Positions 1 to 8,002 of a DNA stretch of 64,000 nucleotides are shown here, piece by piece. The stretch is from Afipia sp. (GTDB lineage: Bacteria; Pseudomonadota; Alphaproteobacteria; Rhizobiales; Xanthobacteraceae), in the NCBI GenBank assembly GCA_024707075.1, contig JANQAK010000003.1, positions 868,001 through 932,000 of the forward strand. The letters run 5' to 3'. The notes below the pieces were generated by a model. It was given only the letters and a program-made list of their open reading frames with translations, was not told where the DNA came from and made no database searches. Made by a program: the position numbers and the translations under genes. Numbering within the stretch: the first letter of the stretch is position 1; each line of letters begins with the position of its first letter.

Positions 1-461
1 TCGTACAGCATGCCTTCGCATGTGATGGTGTCGCCCACCAGCGCATCGGTTCCGGCCCAGCTCAAGGGCGCGAGCGCGAGATAGTCGCCGATGCCGGTGT
101 CCGGCACGCGCTTCTCCTTCGACAGCAGCCACGTCGGCAGACGGCCAGTGCCGAGATCGAGCATCCAGCGCTTGTCGGATTTCAGATCGACGAAATTGAA
201 CTGCGCGCGTTCCGGCCCGACGAGACCGGCTTCAGAGCCGATCGACAGCGCATAGGACCGCGCGTGCAGATTGCCCGACAGCAGCAGATGATTGCCGTTG
301 TCGATGACCATGTCCGTCGCGCCATCATAGTACGAACGACAACGGCCCCCGGCCTGTTGCGTCGCCTCGTGGACGTGGACCTGGAATCCTTCATTGGCGA
401 GCCGGACGCCCGCGGACAGGCCGGAGACGCCGGCACCGATGATGTGAGCTTTTTTTGCCAT
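1..461 (-). CDS. hpnE: Hydroxysqualene dehydroxylase HpnE (N-terminal part, runs off window)
   Basis: FAD-dependent amine-oxidase/desaturase-type protein; in bacteria HpnE reduces hydroxysqualene to squalene, the last of the three HpnD-HpnC-HpnE steps. About 153 residues are visible, starting with MAKKAHIIGAGVSGLSAG, a GxGxxG dinucleotide-binding fold, followed by an acidic end of strand two (HVHEA) and GGR, as in this flavoprotein superfamily. The reading frame is open to the left edge, so the C-terminal part lies outside. The ATG overlaps the hpnD stop (TGATG), indicating translational coupling in the hpnBCDE operon. Identity rests on the fold plus operon position. Confidence 0.9.
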   Translation of the reverse strand, partial: MAKKAHIIGAGVSGLSAGVRLANEGFQVHVHEATQQAGGRCRSYYDGATDMVIDNGNHLLLSGNLHARSYALSIGSEAGLVGPERAQFNFVDLKSDKRWMLDLGTGRLPTWLLSKEKRVPDTGIGDYLALAPLSWAGTDALVGDTITCEGMLY

Positions 462-1318
462 CAGATGAATGCATACCGAATGAGAATGAAAATCTTGGCG
501 GCCTTGCTGAGCTTGACCGGCCTGCGCGGTAGCGCGAAGCCGCGCTCCACCAGCTTTTCCAGGATCGCGTGATAGTATTCCGACATGATCTTCGGCGCGC
601 GCACCACGCGGCGGGAATTGCGCGCCATGATGTCGTTCGATTTGGCGAAATGATCGCGCGCCTGTTTCAGAATGTCCTCGCAGGCGCGCGGCAATCGCGG
701 ATCGGACGCCACAGTCAGCGGATCGTTCGACAGGATGCCGGCGGCGTTGAGATTCTCGCGCGGCAGATAGAGCCGCCCGATGCCCGCGTCTTCGTCGATG
801 TCGCGCAGGATGTTGGTCAATTGAAGCGCGCGGCCGAGATGGTGCGCCAGCAGGATGCCGTCCTCTTCGCCGAGGCCGAACACCCGCACCGACAACCGCC
901 CCACGGCACTGGCGACCCGGTCGCAATAGAGATCGAGCGTCCGCGCATCCGGCGCGCGGATGTCGGCAGGCACGTCCATCTCCATGCCGTCGATAATGGC
1001 GATGAAATCCTCGCGCTTGAGGCCGAACTGCTTCACCGAGGCTGCGTAATCCTTCACCCGCGCGGGCGGATGGCCAGCGTAGAGCGCGTCGATGTCGCGC
1101 CGCCACTGGTCGAGCGCCGCCAGACGGTCCGGGCGCGGACCGTCGGAGTCGGCGATGTCGTCCACCTGCCGGCAGAAGCTGTAGATCTGGAACATGGCGT
1201 CGCGCTGCTCGCGCGGCAGGATGCGCATCGCGGCATAGAACGAACTGCCGGAGGCCACGCCCTGCACGTTGGCTTCCGGCGCGGCAGCGGGCTGCGCTGT
1301 GGTGCTCGTTGACGTCAT
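461..1318 (-). CDS. hpnD: Presqualene diphosphate synthase HpnD
   Basis: Squalene/phytoene-synthase family protein of 285 aa. HpnD condenses two farnesyl diphosphates to presqualene diphosphate. Both aspartate-rich motifs are visible: QVDDIADSDG near residue 50 and NILRDIDEDAG near residue 165, which bind Mg-diphosphate, followed by GRLYLP. Length is normal for the family. The start lies one base after the hpnC stop (TGA-C-ATG) and the stop overlaps the hpnE start, so the three genes are translationally linked. An alanine/threonine-rich N-terminal tail precedes the conserved domain, so a slightly later start cannot be excluded. Confidence 0.95.
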   Translation of the reverse strand: MTSTSTTAQPAAAPEANVQGVASGSSFYAAMRILPREQRDAMFQIYSFCRQVDDIADSDGPRPDRLAALDQWRRDIDALYAGHPPARVKDYAASVKQFGLKREDFIAIIDGMEMDVPADIRAPDARTLDLYCDRVASAVGRLSVRVFGLGEEDGILLAHHLGRALQLTNILRDIDEDAGIGRLYLPRENLNAAGILSNDPLTVASDPRLPRACEDILKQARDHFAKSNDIMARNSRRVVRAPKIMSEYYHAILEKLVERGFALPRRPVKLSKAAKIFILIRYAFI

Positions 1319-1319
1319 G

Positions 1320-2201
1320 TCAGATCACGCGCCCGGTGCTGGCAGGGCGCGGCGTCCCGCCCGTCATGCGCCGGAACAACCCGCCCGCCATGGCGGAGAG
1401 CGCGATGCCGGCCATCTGCCCCTTCGACAGGTGCACGTTCTCGCTGAGCGGATCGCGCACCTTAAGCAAATTGACGATCCTGTCCGCGAACGCATCGATC
1501 ACGCAGACCTCGAGCGCGAACCGGGTATCCTTTATTTCACCCGGAAGCGAGCGGCCCTCGTGCAGCAGCGTCTCTGTGCGCCGCGCCAGACCCTGAAGGC
1601 ATTTCAGAAGTTGCGGCGTGGACTTCGCCTCGCCAAGCATCTCCACCGTCGCACCCGATGCGGCCAGCGCATCGCGCGGAATATAGACGCGGTTGAGATC
1701 GCGGTAGTCCTTGCCGCAATCCTGCAAATGATTGTTGATCTGCAACGCCGCGCAGATCGCGTCGGACGCCGCCCAGGTCGAGCGGTCCTCGCCGTGAACA
1801 TCGAGCATGAAGCGGCCGACCGGCATCGCCGAAAGCGAGCAGTAATGAATGACTTCGTCCCAGTTCTCGTAGCGCAGCTTGGTGACATCGAGACGAAACG
1901 CGTTGAGCAGATCCTGCGCATGCTTCGGCGACATGCCGCGCCCGGCCAGCGCCGCGCGCAAGGTCACCGCTTCCGGCTGCGTGTCGCCCTTGCCCAGCAG
2001 TTCGGCCTCCAGCAGGTCGAGCCGGTCGAGCTTTTCCTGCGGCGGCAGCGTGGCGTGGTCGGCGATGTCGTCGCCGGTGCGCACGAAATTGTAGAACGCG
2101 AGGATCAGCGCGCGGTGGCGCGGGTGGATGATCCACGACGCGACCGGGAAATTCTCGTCCTTGTGGCCTTTGCCGGAGCGCAATTCGCCTGATGCTGTCA
2201 T
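1320..2201 (-). CDS. hpnC: Hydroxysqualene synthase HpnC
   Basis: Second squalene/phytoene-synthase family paralogue of the operon, 293 aa. HpnC converts presqualene diphosphate to hydroxysqualene. The motifs RTGDDIADHA (about residue 41) and DCGKDYRDLNRVYIP (about residue 165) are the two metal-diphosphate sites. The frame stays open upstream of the chosen ATG at 2201, but family similarity begins just after it (KDENFPVASW) and the ATG overlaps the hpnB stop in an ATGA arrangement. Same operon as hpnB, hpnD and hpnE. Confidence 0.95.
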   Translation of the reverse strand: MTASGELRSGKGHKDENFPVASWIIHPRHRALILAFYNFVRTGDDIADHATLPPQEKLDRLDLLEAELLGKGDTQPEAVTLRAALAGRGMSPKHAQDLLNAFRLDVTKLRYENWDEVIHYCSLSAMPVGRFMLDVHGEDRSTWAASDAICAALQINNHLQDCGKDYRDLNRVYIPRDALAASGATVEMLGEAKSTPQLLKCLQGLARRTETLLHEGRSLPGEIKDTRFALEVCVIDAFADRIVNLLKVRDPLSENVHLSKGQMAGIALSAMAGGLFRRMTGGTPRPASTGRVI

Positions 2202-3451
2202 TGCGGGTTCGACACCTGCGCCTGGGCGCGGCCTTTCCACATTCCGCCACGTCCCTGGAAATGCTGAAGCGCGGAATTCACCGTGAACACCATGTAAGCC
2301 AATGCGATTGCGGGAAGCGCCGCCCCCCAGAGGGGCGACTGCCCATAGTATCGCAGGGTCGGCTGGAACGCGAGCGCCATCAGCAGCCATGCTATTGCCG
2401 CAAATGCCGCAGCAAGGCCGTGGCCGAACAGCGCGATGACAACCGGCGCGAGAAATACCACGCTCATGGCAACGATCACGCCGACCAGCAGCACCGCCGA
2501 GTAGTGCAACTGGGCGTAGGCCGAGCGCGAAATCATCTGTCCGACATCGCCGACGGTCTCGGAGGCGCGCACGCTGATGACGTTGTGCGAGACGCCGAGC
2601 CACACCGGCCCCTGTGTCTTCAAGCGCACGCCGAGCGCGCAATCGTCGATCAGCGATCCGCGGATGGCGTCGATGCCGCCGGCATTCTTCAGCGCGTCCC
2701 ATTTCGCCAGAATGCAGCCGCCTGCCGCCGCGCCGGTCTTTCGGGTGCGGCTGCGCACCCAGGCGAATGGATAAAGCATCTCGAAAAAGAAGACGAAGGC
2801 CGGGATGAGGTATTTTTCCGCAAAGCTCTCGCAGCGCAGTTTCGCCATCACCGATGTCATCGCGAGCCGGTCGTTCTGCGCGCGGGCGACGAGGCGCATC
2901 AGCATGTCGCCGGAATAAACAATGTCCGCGTCGGTCAGCAGGACATAATCGGGCAGCGCCGGGCGGCCCTCGACCACCGTCAGCCCCTGCTTCACCGCCC
3001 AGAGTTTTCCGGTCCAGCCGGACGGCAGCGGACGGCCCGACAGCACCGTGAGACGATCCGACGCGCCGATGGCGGCTGCGGCGTCGGCTGCGATCTGCGC
3101 GGTGCCGTCCTGGCTCTGGTCGTCCACCAGAACCATCGACAAGGCACCCGGATAAGGCTGGCTCAGGATGGACGCCACGCAGCGGCCGACGCCCGCCGCC
3201 TCGTCACGCGCAGGCACGACCACGGCGATGGACGGCCAGTTCATGAAGCCCGGCGCAGGCGCCAGATCGTCGAACTTCGGCGTCCGCCAGAATTCGCCCC
3301 GGGCCGCGATCAGATAGACCCAGATCGCGAGGGCGACGGCAGCAATAATCAGTGGCAGATGGGCGGCGGACAATTCAGGCTCACGGCTTACGGTGGAGCG
3401 GCGGTGGCAAGCCCCGCCGCTGTCGATTAGCAGGTTCACCGCCCCTAGCAC
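2198..3451 (-). CDS. hpnB: Hopanoid-associated family 2 glycosyltransferase HpnB
   Basis: Membrane glycosyltransferase of 417 aa. An N-terminal membrane segment (about residues 32-50) is followed by a GT-A catalytic domain with VVVPARDEA, the nucleotide-binding VDDQSQDGT and the DAD-type metal motif LTDADIVYSG. Several C-terminal membrane helices follow (about 300-390). HpnB proteins are encoded with squalene/hopanoid genes and are thought to act in hopanoid modification; the exact acceptor is not established. First gene of hpnBCDE as seen here. The start at 3451 is a GTG only 3 nt after a GGAGG, which is tight, so a start a few codons later is possible. Confidence 0.9.
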   Translation of the reverse strand: MLGAVNLLIDSGGACHRRSTVSREPELSAAHLPLIIAAVALAIWVYLIAARGEFWRTPKFDDLAPAPGFMNWPSIAVVVPARDEAAGVGRCVASILSQPYPGALSMVLVDDQSQDGTAQIAADAAAAIGASDRLTVLSGRPLPSGWTGKLWAVKQGLTVVEGRPALPDYVLLTDADIVYSGDMLMRLVARAQNDRLAMTSVMAKLRCESFAEKYLIPAFVFFFEMLYPFAWVRSRTRKTGAAAGGCILAKWDALKNAGGIDAIRGSLIDDCALGVRLKTQGPVWLGVSHNVISVRASETVGDVGQMISRSAYAQLHYSAVLLVGVIVAMSVVFLAPVVIALFGHGLAAAFAAIAWLLMALAFQPTLRYYGQSPLWGAALPAIALAYMVFTVNSALQHFQGRGGMWKGRAQAQVSNPQ

Positions 3452-3553
3452 AATCCTCCGTTTGGATGAAATACTTTCATGATTTCAGCATTTTAGCCCT
3501 GTGTTTGCGGCCTGTCAGCCATTCCCGCAGGGCGCCGGTTCAGGTCCGCCGCG

Positions 3554-4738
3554 TCAGACGTTTTGACCCGCCGCGAAGCCCGACGACCAGGCCCACTGGA
3601 AATTGAAACCGCCGAGATGGCCGGTGACGTCAATCACCTCGCCGACGAAAAACAGGCCGGGCACGGAGCGGGCTTCGAAGGTCTTCGACGACAGTTCCGC
3701 AGTATCGACGCCGCCGAGCGTCACTTCCGCGGTCCGGTAGCCTTCGGTGCCGCGCGGCGTCACGCGCCACGCGTTCACTTGTGTTGCGACCGCCTGCAAT
3801 TGCCGGTCGGACATATCCGCCATCCGCGATGCGCCGCCACCCGCCGCGATCATTTGCGCGAGCCGCCCCGGCAACAGCCGCGCCAGCGCCGTCGCCAGTT
3901 CCTGACGCGGATGATCGCGCCGCATCTCCTTCAGCGCGGCGAGCACATCGGTGCCCGGCGCCATGTCGATCTGAATGTCGTCGCCCTCGCGCCAATAGGA
4001 CGAGATTTGCAGGATCGCCGGACCGCTCAGCCCGCGATGGGTGAACAGCATGGCCTCGTCGAACTGCGTCCCGTTGCAGCTCACCACCGCCTCCACGCTG
4101 ACGCCCGCGAGATCGCGCGACCGCGCCAGCAGCGCCTCGTCGAATGTCAGCGGCACCAGCGCCGCGCGCGGCGGCACGATCTTCAACCCAAACTGCTCGG
4201 CGAGTTTGTAGCCGAAGCCGCTCGATCCCATTTTCGGAATCGAAGGCCCGCCGGTGGCAACCACCAGCGATCGACCGCGGATCTCGCCGCGATCGGTGAC
4301 GACAGAGAAGCCGCCCTCACCCTTCACGACCGACGAAATCTTGGTGCCGAGATGCAGCGTCACGCCCGCGGCGGCGCATTCGTCGAGCAGCATGTCGACG
4401 ATCTGCTGCGAGGAGTCGTCGCAGAACAGTTGCCCGCGCGTTTTCTCGTGCCAGGCGATGCGGTGTTTCTCCACCAGCGCAATGAAATCGTGCTGGGTGT
4501 ACCCGCTCAGCGCCGACTTGCAGAAATGCGGATTGCGCGACAGGAAATTCGCCGGCGTGGTGTGCAGGTTGGTGAAATTGCAGCGCCCGCCGCCGGAAAT
4601 GCAGATCTTCTCGGCCGGTCGCCTGGCCTGCTCGATCACCGCCACGGAGCGTCCGCGCCCGCCCGCGATGCCGGCGCACATCAGTCCGGCCGCGCCCCCG
4701 CCAAGGACGACGACATCGTAAGTCAGGGGCTTCTTCAT
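3554..4738 (-). CDS. HI0933/BaiN-family NAD(P)/FAD-dependent oxidoreductase
   Basis: Flavoprotein of 394 aa with an N-terminal FAD-binding Rossmann motif (VVVLGGGAAGLMCAGIAGG) and the family signature around CISGGGRCNFTN. The C-terminal FAD-contact region GEVIDVTGHLGGFNFQWAWSSG is typical of the HI0933 (YhiN/BaiN) family. Members are soluble; the physiological substrate is not settled for most. It lies between the hpnBCDE operon and hpnP, all on the minus strand, but 102 bases separate it from hpnB, so a role in hopanoid metabolism is only positional inference. Intact. Confidence 0.9.
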   Translation of the reverse strand: MKKPLTYDVVVLGGGAAGLMCAGIAGGRGRSVAVIEQARRPAEKICISGGGRCNFTNLHTTPANFLSRNPHFCKSALSGYTQHDFIALVEKHRIAWHEKTRGQLFCDDSSQQIVDMLLDECAAAGVTLHLGTKISSVVKGEGGFSVVTDRGEIRGRSLVVATGGPSIPKMGSSGFGYKLAEQFGLKIVPPRAALVPLTFDEALLARSRDLAGVSVEAVVSCNGTQFDEAMLFTHRGLSGPAILQISSYWREGDDIQIDMAPGTDVLAALKEMRRDHPRQELATALARLLPGRLAQMIAAGGGASRMADMSDRQLQAVATQVNAWRVTPRGTEGYRTAEVTLGGVDTAELSSKTFEARSVPGLFFVGEVIDVTGHLGGFNFQWAWSSGFAAGQNV

Positions 4739-4807
4739 GAGGGTTCAGTGCGTGTCATGTCGGGATGGAAACGGCGCCTCACGCTGTCCTCGCAAATCTC
4801 TCGCGGG

Positions 4808-4922
4808 GTCGTCCCGGCGAAGGCCGGGACCCATACTCTCCTGTCGATGTTCTTGAAATGGCAGGTTCCGCGCCTCTCTTGAGAAGCCGGTGGTTATGGG
4901 TCCCGGCCTTCGCCGGGACGAC
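4808..4922. repeat. Family A palindromic repeat, copy A1
   Basis: Two outer arms, GTCGTCCCGGCGAAGGCC and its near-complement at the other end, each able to form its own hairpin, flank about 60 bases that include a GAGAAGCCGGTGG core shared with copy A2. Non-coding, downstream of hpnP. Confidence 0.9.
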
Positions 4923-5006
4923 TCGTTGAAAGCCGATGCCTGGATCTGGGTGTTTCAATCGAAAGTGAGAACAATCGAGATGGCGCGGCCAGCGACCCTG
5001 ACATCG

Positions 5007-6595
5007 TCATTCCGCGGCGACCGGCAAATCCCGCAATTTCGTCGAGTAATACGATGCATTCTGCCGCCCGCTTGATGCGTCCCGGGCAAACACTATCAGA
5101 TGGTGCGCGACCAGACCAACGCTGATGACGCGCTCGATGTCGCCGGATTTCAGCCGCGGCCATGCGAATGTCCAGAACTCGCGGCGGTAGTCGCCCTTCA
5201 CGCCGACATGCCAGAGGATTTTTCGCCAGCATCGTCATGCCGCGCTTGATGTTGCGCCACGAGGCGCGCTGCCTGCTGTTGGGCGGCTGCAAGCGGTTCG
5301 GATAGGTTGCGCGCACCTGATGCTCGAACCGCGCGAACAGCTTTTCGGGCGTGTAGGCGCGGCCCATGCAGTCGCGCCATGTCGAGACGACGTGGTCGTA
5401 GGGCAGCAGGAAATCGACATTGGAATCGCGATCAGAGTCCTCGATCAGGCGGCCCTCGCGCTTCAGCCGGTCGAACAGCGGCGTGCGCGGCAGCGCCTGC
5501 AAGAGATTAATCGTCAGCAGCGGAATGCCGGACTGGTCGATGAACTCTAGAATGCCCTCGCCCGCATCGCGCCTGTCGGTATCGAGGCCGAGAATGATGC
5601 CGGACACGACTTCGAGCCCGTAGTTGTTCAGCGTCTGCACGCCCTCCAGGATCGGCACCATCATATTGTGCTGCTTCGACATCGCTTTCAGCGCATCGGG
5701 GTCCGGCGTCTCGATCCCCGCAAACAGCGTGGTGAAATAGGCGTCGCGCATCAGCGACAGAATTTCGGGCCGCTTGGCGATGTTCAGCGTCGCCTCGCAG
5801 GCGAACTGGATGGCGTAACCGTTGCGCTTCTGCCATTCGATCAGATGCGGCAGCAGACCGAGCGCCGCCTTGCGGTTGCCGATGAAGTTGTCGTCGACGA
5901 AATACACCGCGCCGGTGAGGCCGCATTCCAGCATCTTGTCGAGTTCGGCGGTGACCTGCTCCGGCGATTTGAGGCGCGGATTGCGGCCGTACAGCGCCGG
6001 GATGTCGCAGAACTCGCACTGATAGGGACAGCCCGACGAGAACTGGATGCTGCCGATGAAGTAGCGTTCGAGCGGGATCAGTTCATAGGCGGGCAGCGGA
6101 AATTCCGCCATGTCCCGCCGTTCCTTGGTGGTCAGGATCACCTGCCGGTCGGGCCGCGAGCTGTCGCGCCCGAGCCGCCGGAACAGTTCATAAGTGGCGT
6201 CGCCGAGTTCGCCAACATGCAGGTAGTCGAAATTCGGATAGTAGTCCGGACACGCGCTGACGGACGGACCGCCGAGCGCGACAGCAAGGTCGTGCTCATG
6301 CGCGCGGCGGCAGATGTCATTGATCTGCGGGCGCTGGATGTGCATGCCGCTGACGAACACCGCGTCGGCCCAGAGGAAGTCTTCGTCCGTCGCCGCCCGG
6401 ATGTTCTCATCGATGAAGCGGACCTCCCATCCGGCCGGAAGCGAGGCGGCGATCAACAGCAGCCCTTGCGGCGGCATGAAAGCCTGCACGCCGTCGGTCA
6501 GGGGATAGGCGTATTCGAAAGTGCCAAATGAGGGGGGAGTATCGGGGAAAAACACACAGGATGCGACGAAGGGAAGGACTTACCACATCTCTCAT
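5007..6595 (-). CDS. hpnP: Hopanoid C-2 methylase HpnP (two frameshifts in this sequence)
   Basis: B12-binding radical SAM enzyme that methylates hopanoids at C-2. The N-terminal part (RRILCVFPRY, then SFGTFEYAYPLTDGVQAF) is a cobalamin-binding domain. The radical SAM cluster motif is SGCPYQCEFCDIP (CxxxCxxC), followed by YFVDDNFIGNRKAA. The C-terminal segment matches HpnP (GDYRREFWTFAWPRL to RDLPVAAE). The sequence as given breaks the gene twice: one extra G in a G6 run (6532-6537) and one extra T in a T5 run (5219-5223). Removing one base at each gives a single ORF of 528 aa, as expected. Start is ATG 6595 behind an AGGGGG Shine-Dalgarno. I infer sequencing indels rather than a pseudogene because both lie in homopolymers and the rest is well conserved. 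Confidence 0.9.
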
Positions 6596-6890
6596 CAGGC
6601 CCCCTGCTCTTGATCCGTGCAGTCGTGCTTAGAACGAGCCATAAATTCGGTGAGAATAGGGCACATCCGAGGAAGGCAGCCCTGCGCCGCGCAGCCATCT
6701 CCGAACAAGCAAACCGCGGACCGTCCGGGCGTCAATGCCGCTTGCGGTCTCCGGTTCCGGCGCGACATCCTGCGCATGAACGGCGACAGCCGCGCAACGA
6801 CCGCGCTTTCGGCCTTGCCCGCAGGTTCCCATACCGGATCGAAGGCTGCTATCTTGCCGCGCAACAACAAACGCCCCGGAGGAAATATCC
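6596..6890. other. Divergent intergenic region, hpnP / medium-chain reductase
   Basis: 295 bases between the divergent hpnP and the reductase at 6891. The short ORFs across it on both strands have no Shine-Dalgarno context or recognisable family. I looked for the general-stress (EcfG-type) GGAAC...CGTT promoter known to drive hpnP in Rhodopseudomonas and did not find a convincing match. Confidence 0.5.
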
Positions 6891-7892
6891 ATGACCCAAG
6901 CCGCCAACCGCCAGATCCTGCTGGTCGAAAAACCCACCGGCAAGCTCTCGCCGCAGAACTTCAGGATGGCGGAAGCGCCCCTTCCCGAGGCGAAGGACGG
7001 CGAGGTGCTGGTGCGCGTGCTTTATATCTCGCTCGATGCCGCCAACCGCGCCTGGATGCAGGGCGCGACCTACCGCGCCGCCGTCGAGGCCAACACCGTG
7101 ATGGCGGGCGGCGCGATCGCCGAGGTCGTCAAGTCCAACGCTCCCGGATTTGCGACCGGCGATCTCGTGTTCGGCGATACCGGCTGGCAGGACTACGCGG
7201 CAGTGAAGGCGAAGAACCTCGTCAAGGTGCCGCGCATCGATCCAATCACGCATCTGTTGAGCGTCTACGGCGTGGCGGGCCTCACCGCCTATTTCGGCCT
7301 GCTCAATGTCGGCAAGCCGAAGGCCGGCGAGACCGTAGTGGTGTCTGCCGCCGCCGGCTCGGTCGGCTCGTTCGTCGGCCAGATCGCGAAGATCAAGGGC
7401 TGCCGCATGGTCGGCATCGCGGGCGGCAAGGAGAAGTGCGACTGGCTGGTCGCGGAGTTGGGATTCGACGCGGCGGTCGATTACAAATCGCAGCCGGTGT
7501 TCAAGGCCCTCAAGACCGCCGCGCCGAACGGCATCGACGTCTATTTCGACAATGTCGGCGGCGATATTCTGGAAGCCTGCCTGCCGCAGATGAACCAGCA
7601 CGGCCGCATCTCGTGCTGCGGCGCCGTCTCGCAATATGACGGCGCGCCGTCGGCCCACGGCCCGCGCGGCATCCCCGGCCTGATCGTGGTCAAGCGGCTC
7701 ACCATGCAGGGCTTCATCTTCACCGATTTCAACGACCAGCGCGACGCGGCGATGACCGATCTCCAGTCGTGGGTGAAAGCGGGCAAGATCAAGGTGCAGG
7801 AAGACATCATCAACGGCCTTGAGAACACGCCGCAGGCCTTGATCGGCCTGCTCGCCGGCGAGAACCGCGGCAAGCGCATGGTGAAGGTTTAG
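6891..7892 (+). CDS. NADP-dependent medium-chain reductase (CurA / prostaglandin-reductase type)
   Basis: Zinc-free medium-chain dehydrogenase/reductase of 333 aa. The cofactor loop is VVSAAAGSVGSFVGQIAKIKG (about residues 147-167), followed by VGIAGGKEKCDWL and DYFDNVGG-type context (VYFDNVGGDILE), as in leukotriene B4 12-hydroxydehydrogenase/CurA-like alkenal reductases. No zinc-ligand cysteine cluster is present. Such enzymes reduce alpha,beta-unsaturated ketones or aldehydes with NADPH; the substrate here is unknown. The start has a strong GGAGGAAAT Shine-Dalgarno. It is followed by the gamma-glutamyltransferase gene in the same direction after a 110-base gap. Confidence 0.9.
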   Translation: MTQAANRQILLVEKPTGKLSPQNFRMAEAPLPEAKDGEVLVRVLYISLDAANRAWMQGATYRAAVEANTVMAGGAIAEVVKSNAPGFATGDLVFGDTGWQDYAAVKAKNLVKVPRIDPITHLLSVYGVAGLTAYFGLLNVGKPKAGETVVVSAAAGSVGSFVGQIAKIKGCRMVGIAGGKEKCDWLVAELGFDAAVDYKSQPVFKALKTAAPNGIDVYFDNVGGDILEACLPQMNQHGRISCCGAVSQYDGAPSAHGPRGIPGLIVVKRLTMQGFIFTDFNDQRDAAMTDLQSWVKAGKIKVQEDIINGLENTPQALIGLLAGENRGKRMVKV

Positions 7893-7940
7893 CCGATGCC
7901 TATTCCGATGTGACGCTGTGCGCGTGCATCACTTCCCGTC

Positions 7941-7969
7941 GTCATGGCCGGGTCAAGCCCGGCAATGAC
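7941..7969. repeat. Small palindrome, half of a repeat element
   Basis: GTCATGGCCGGG-TCAA-GCCCGGCAATGAC forms a near-perfect hairpin in the gap between the reductase and the gamma-glutamyltransferase gene. It resembles one arm of the two-hairpin repeats found elsewhere in the window; no second arm is present. Confidence 0.7.
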
Positions 7970-8002
7970 ATCTCTCTTTCAGACGTTGATACGGAATCAA
8001 AA

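Noticed and set aside
5007-6595. hpnP as a programmed-frameshift gene
   Set aside because: Two breaks of the extra-base kind in homopolymers, no slippery heptamer with downstream structure recognised, and many similar breaks elsewhere point to sequence error.
6595-6943. Overlapping short ORFs on both strands between hpnP and the reductase
   Set aside because: Mutually overlapping, Arg-rich translations without family features or ribosome sites.
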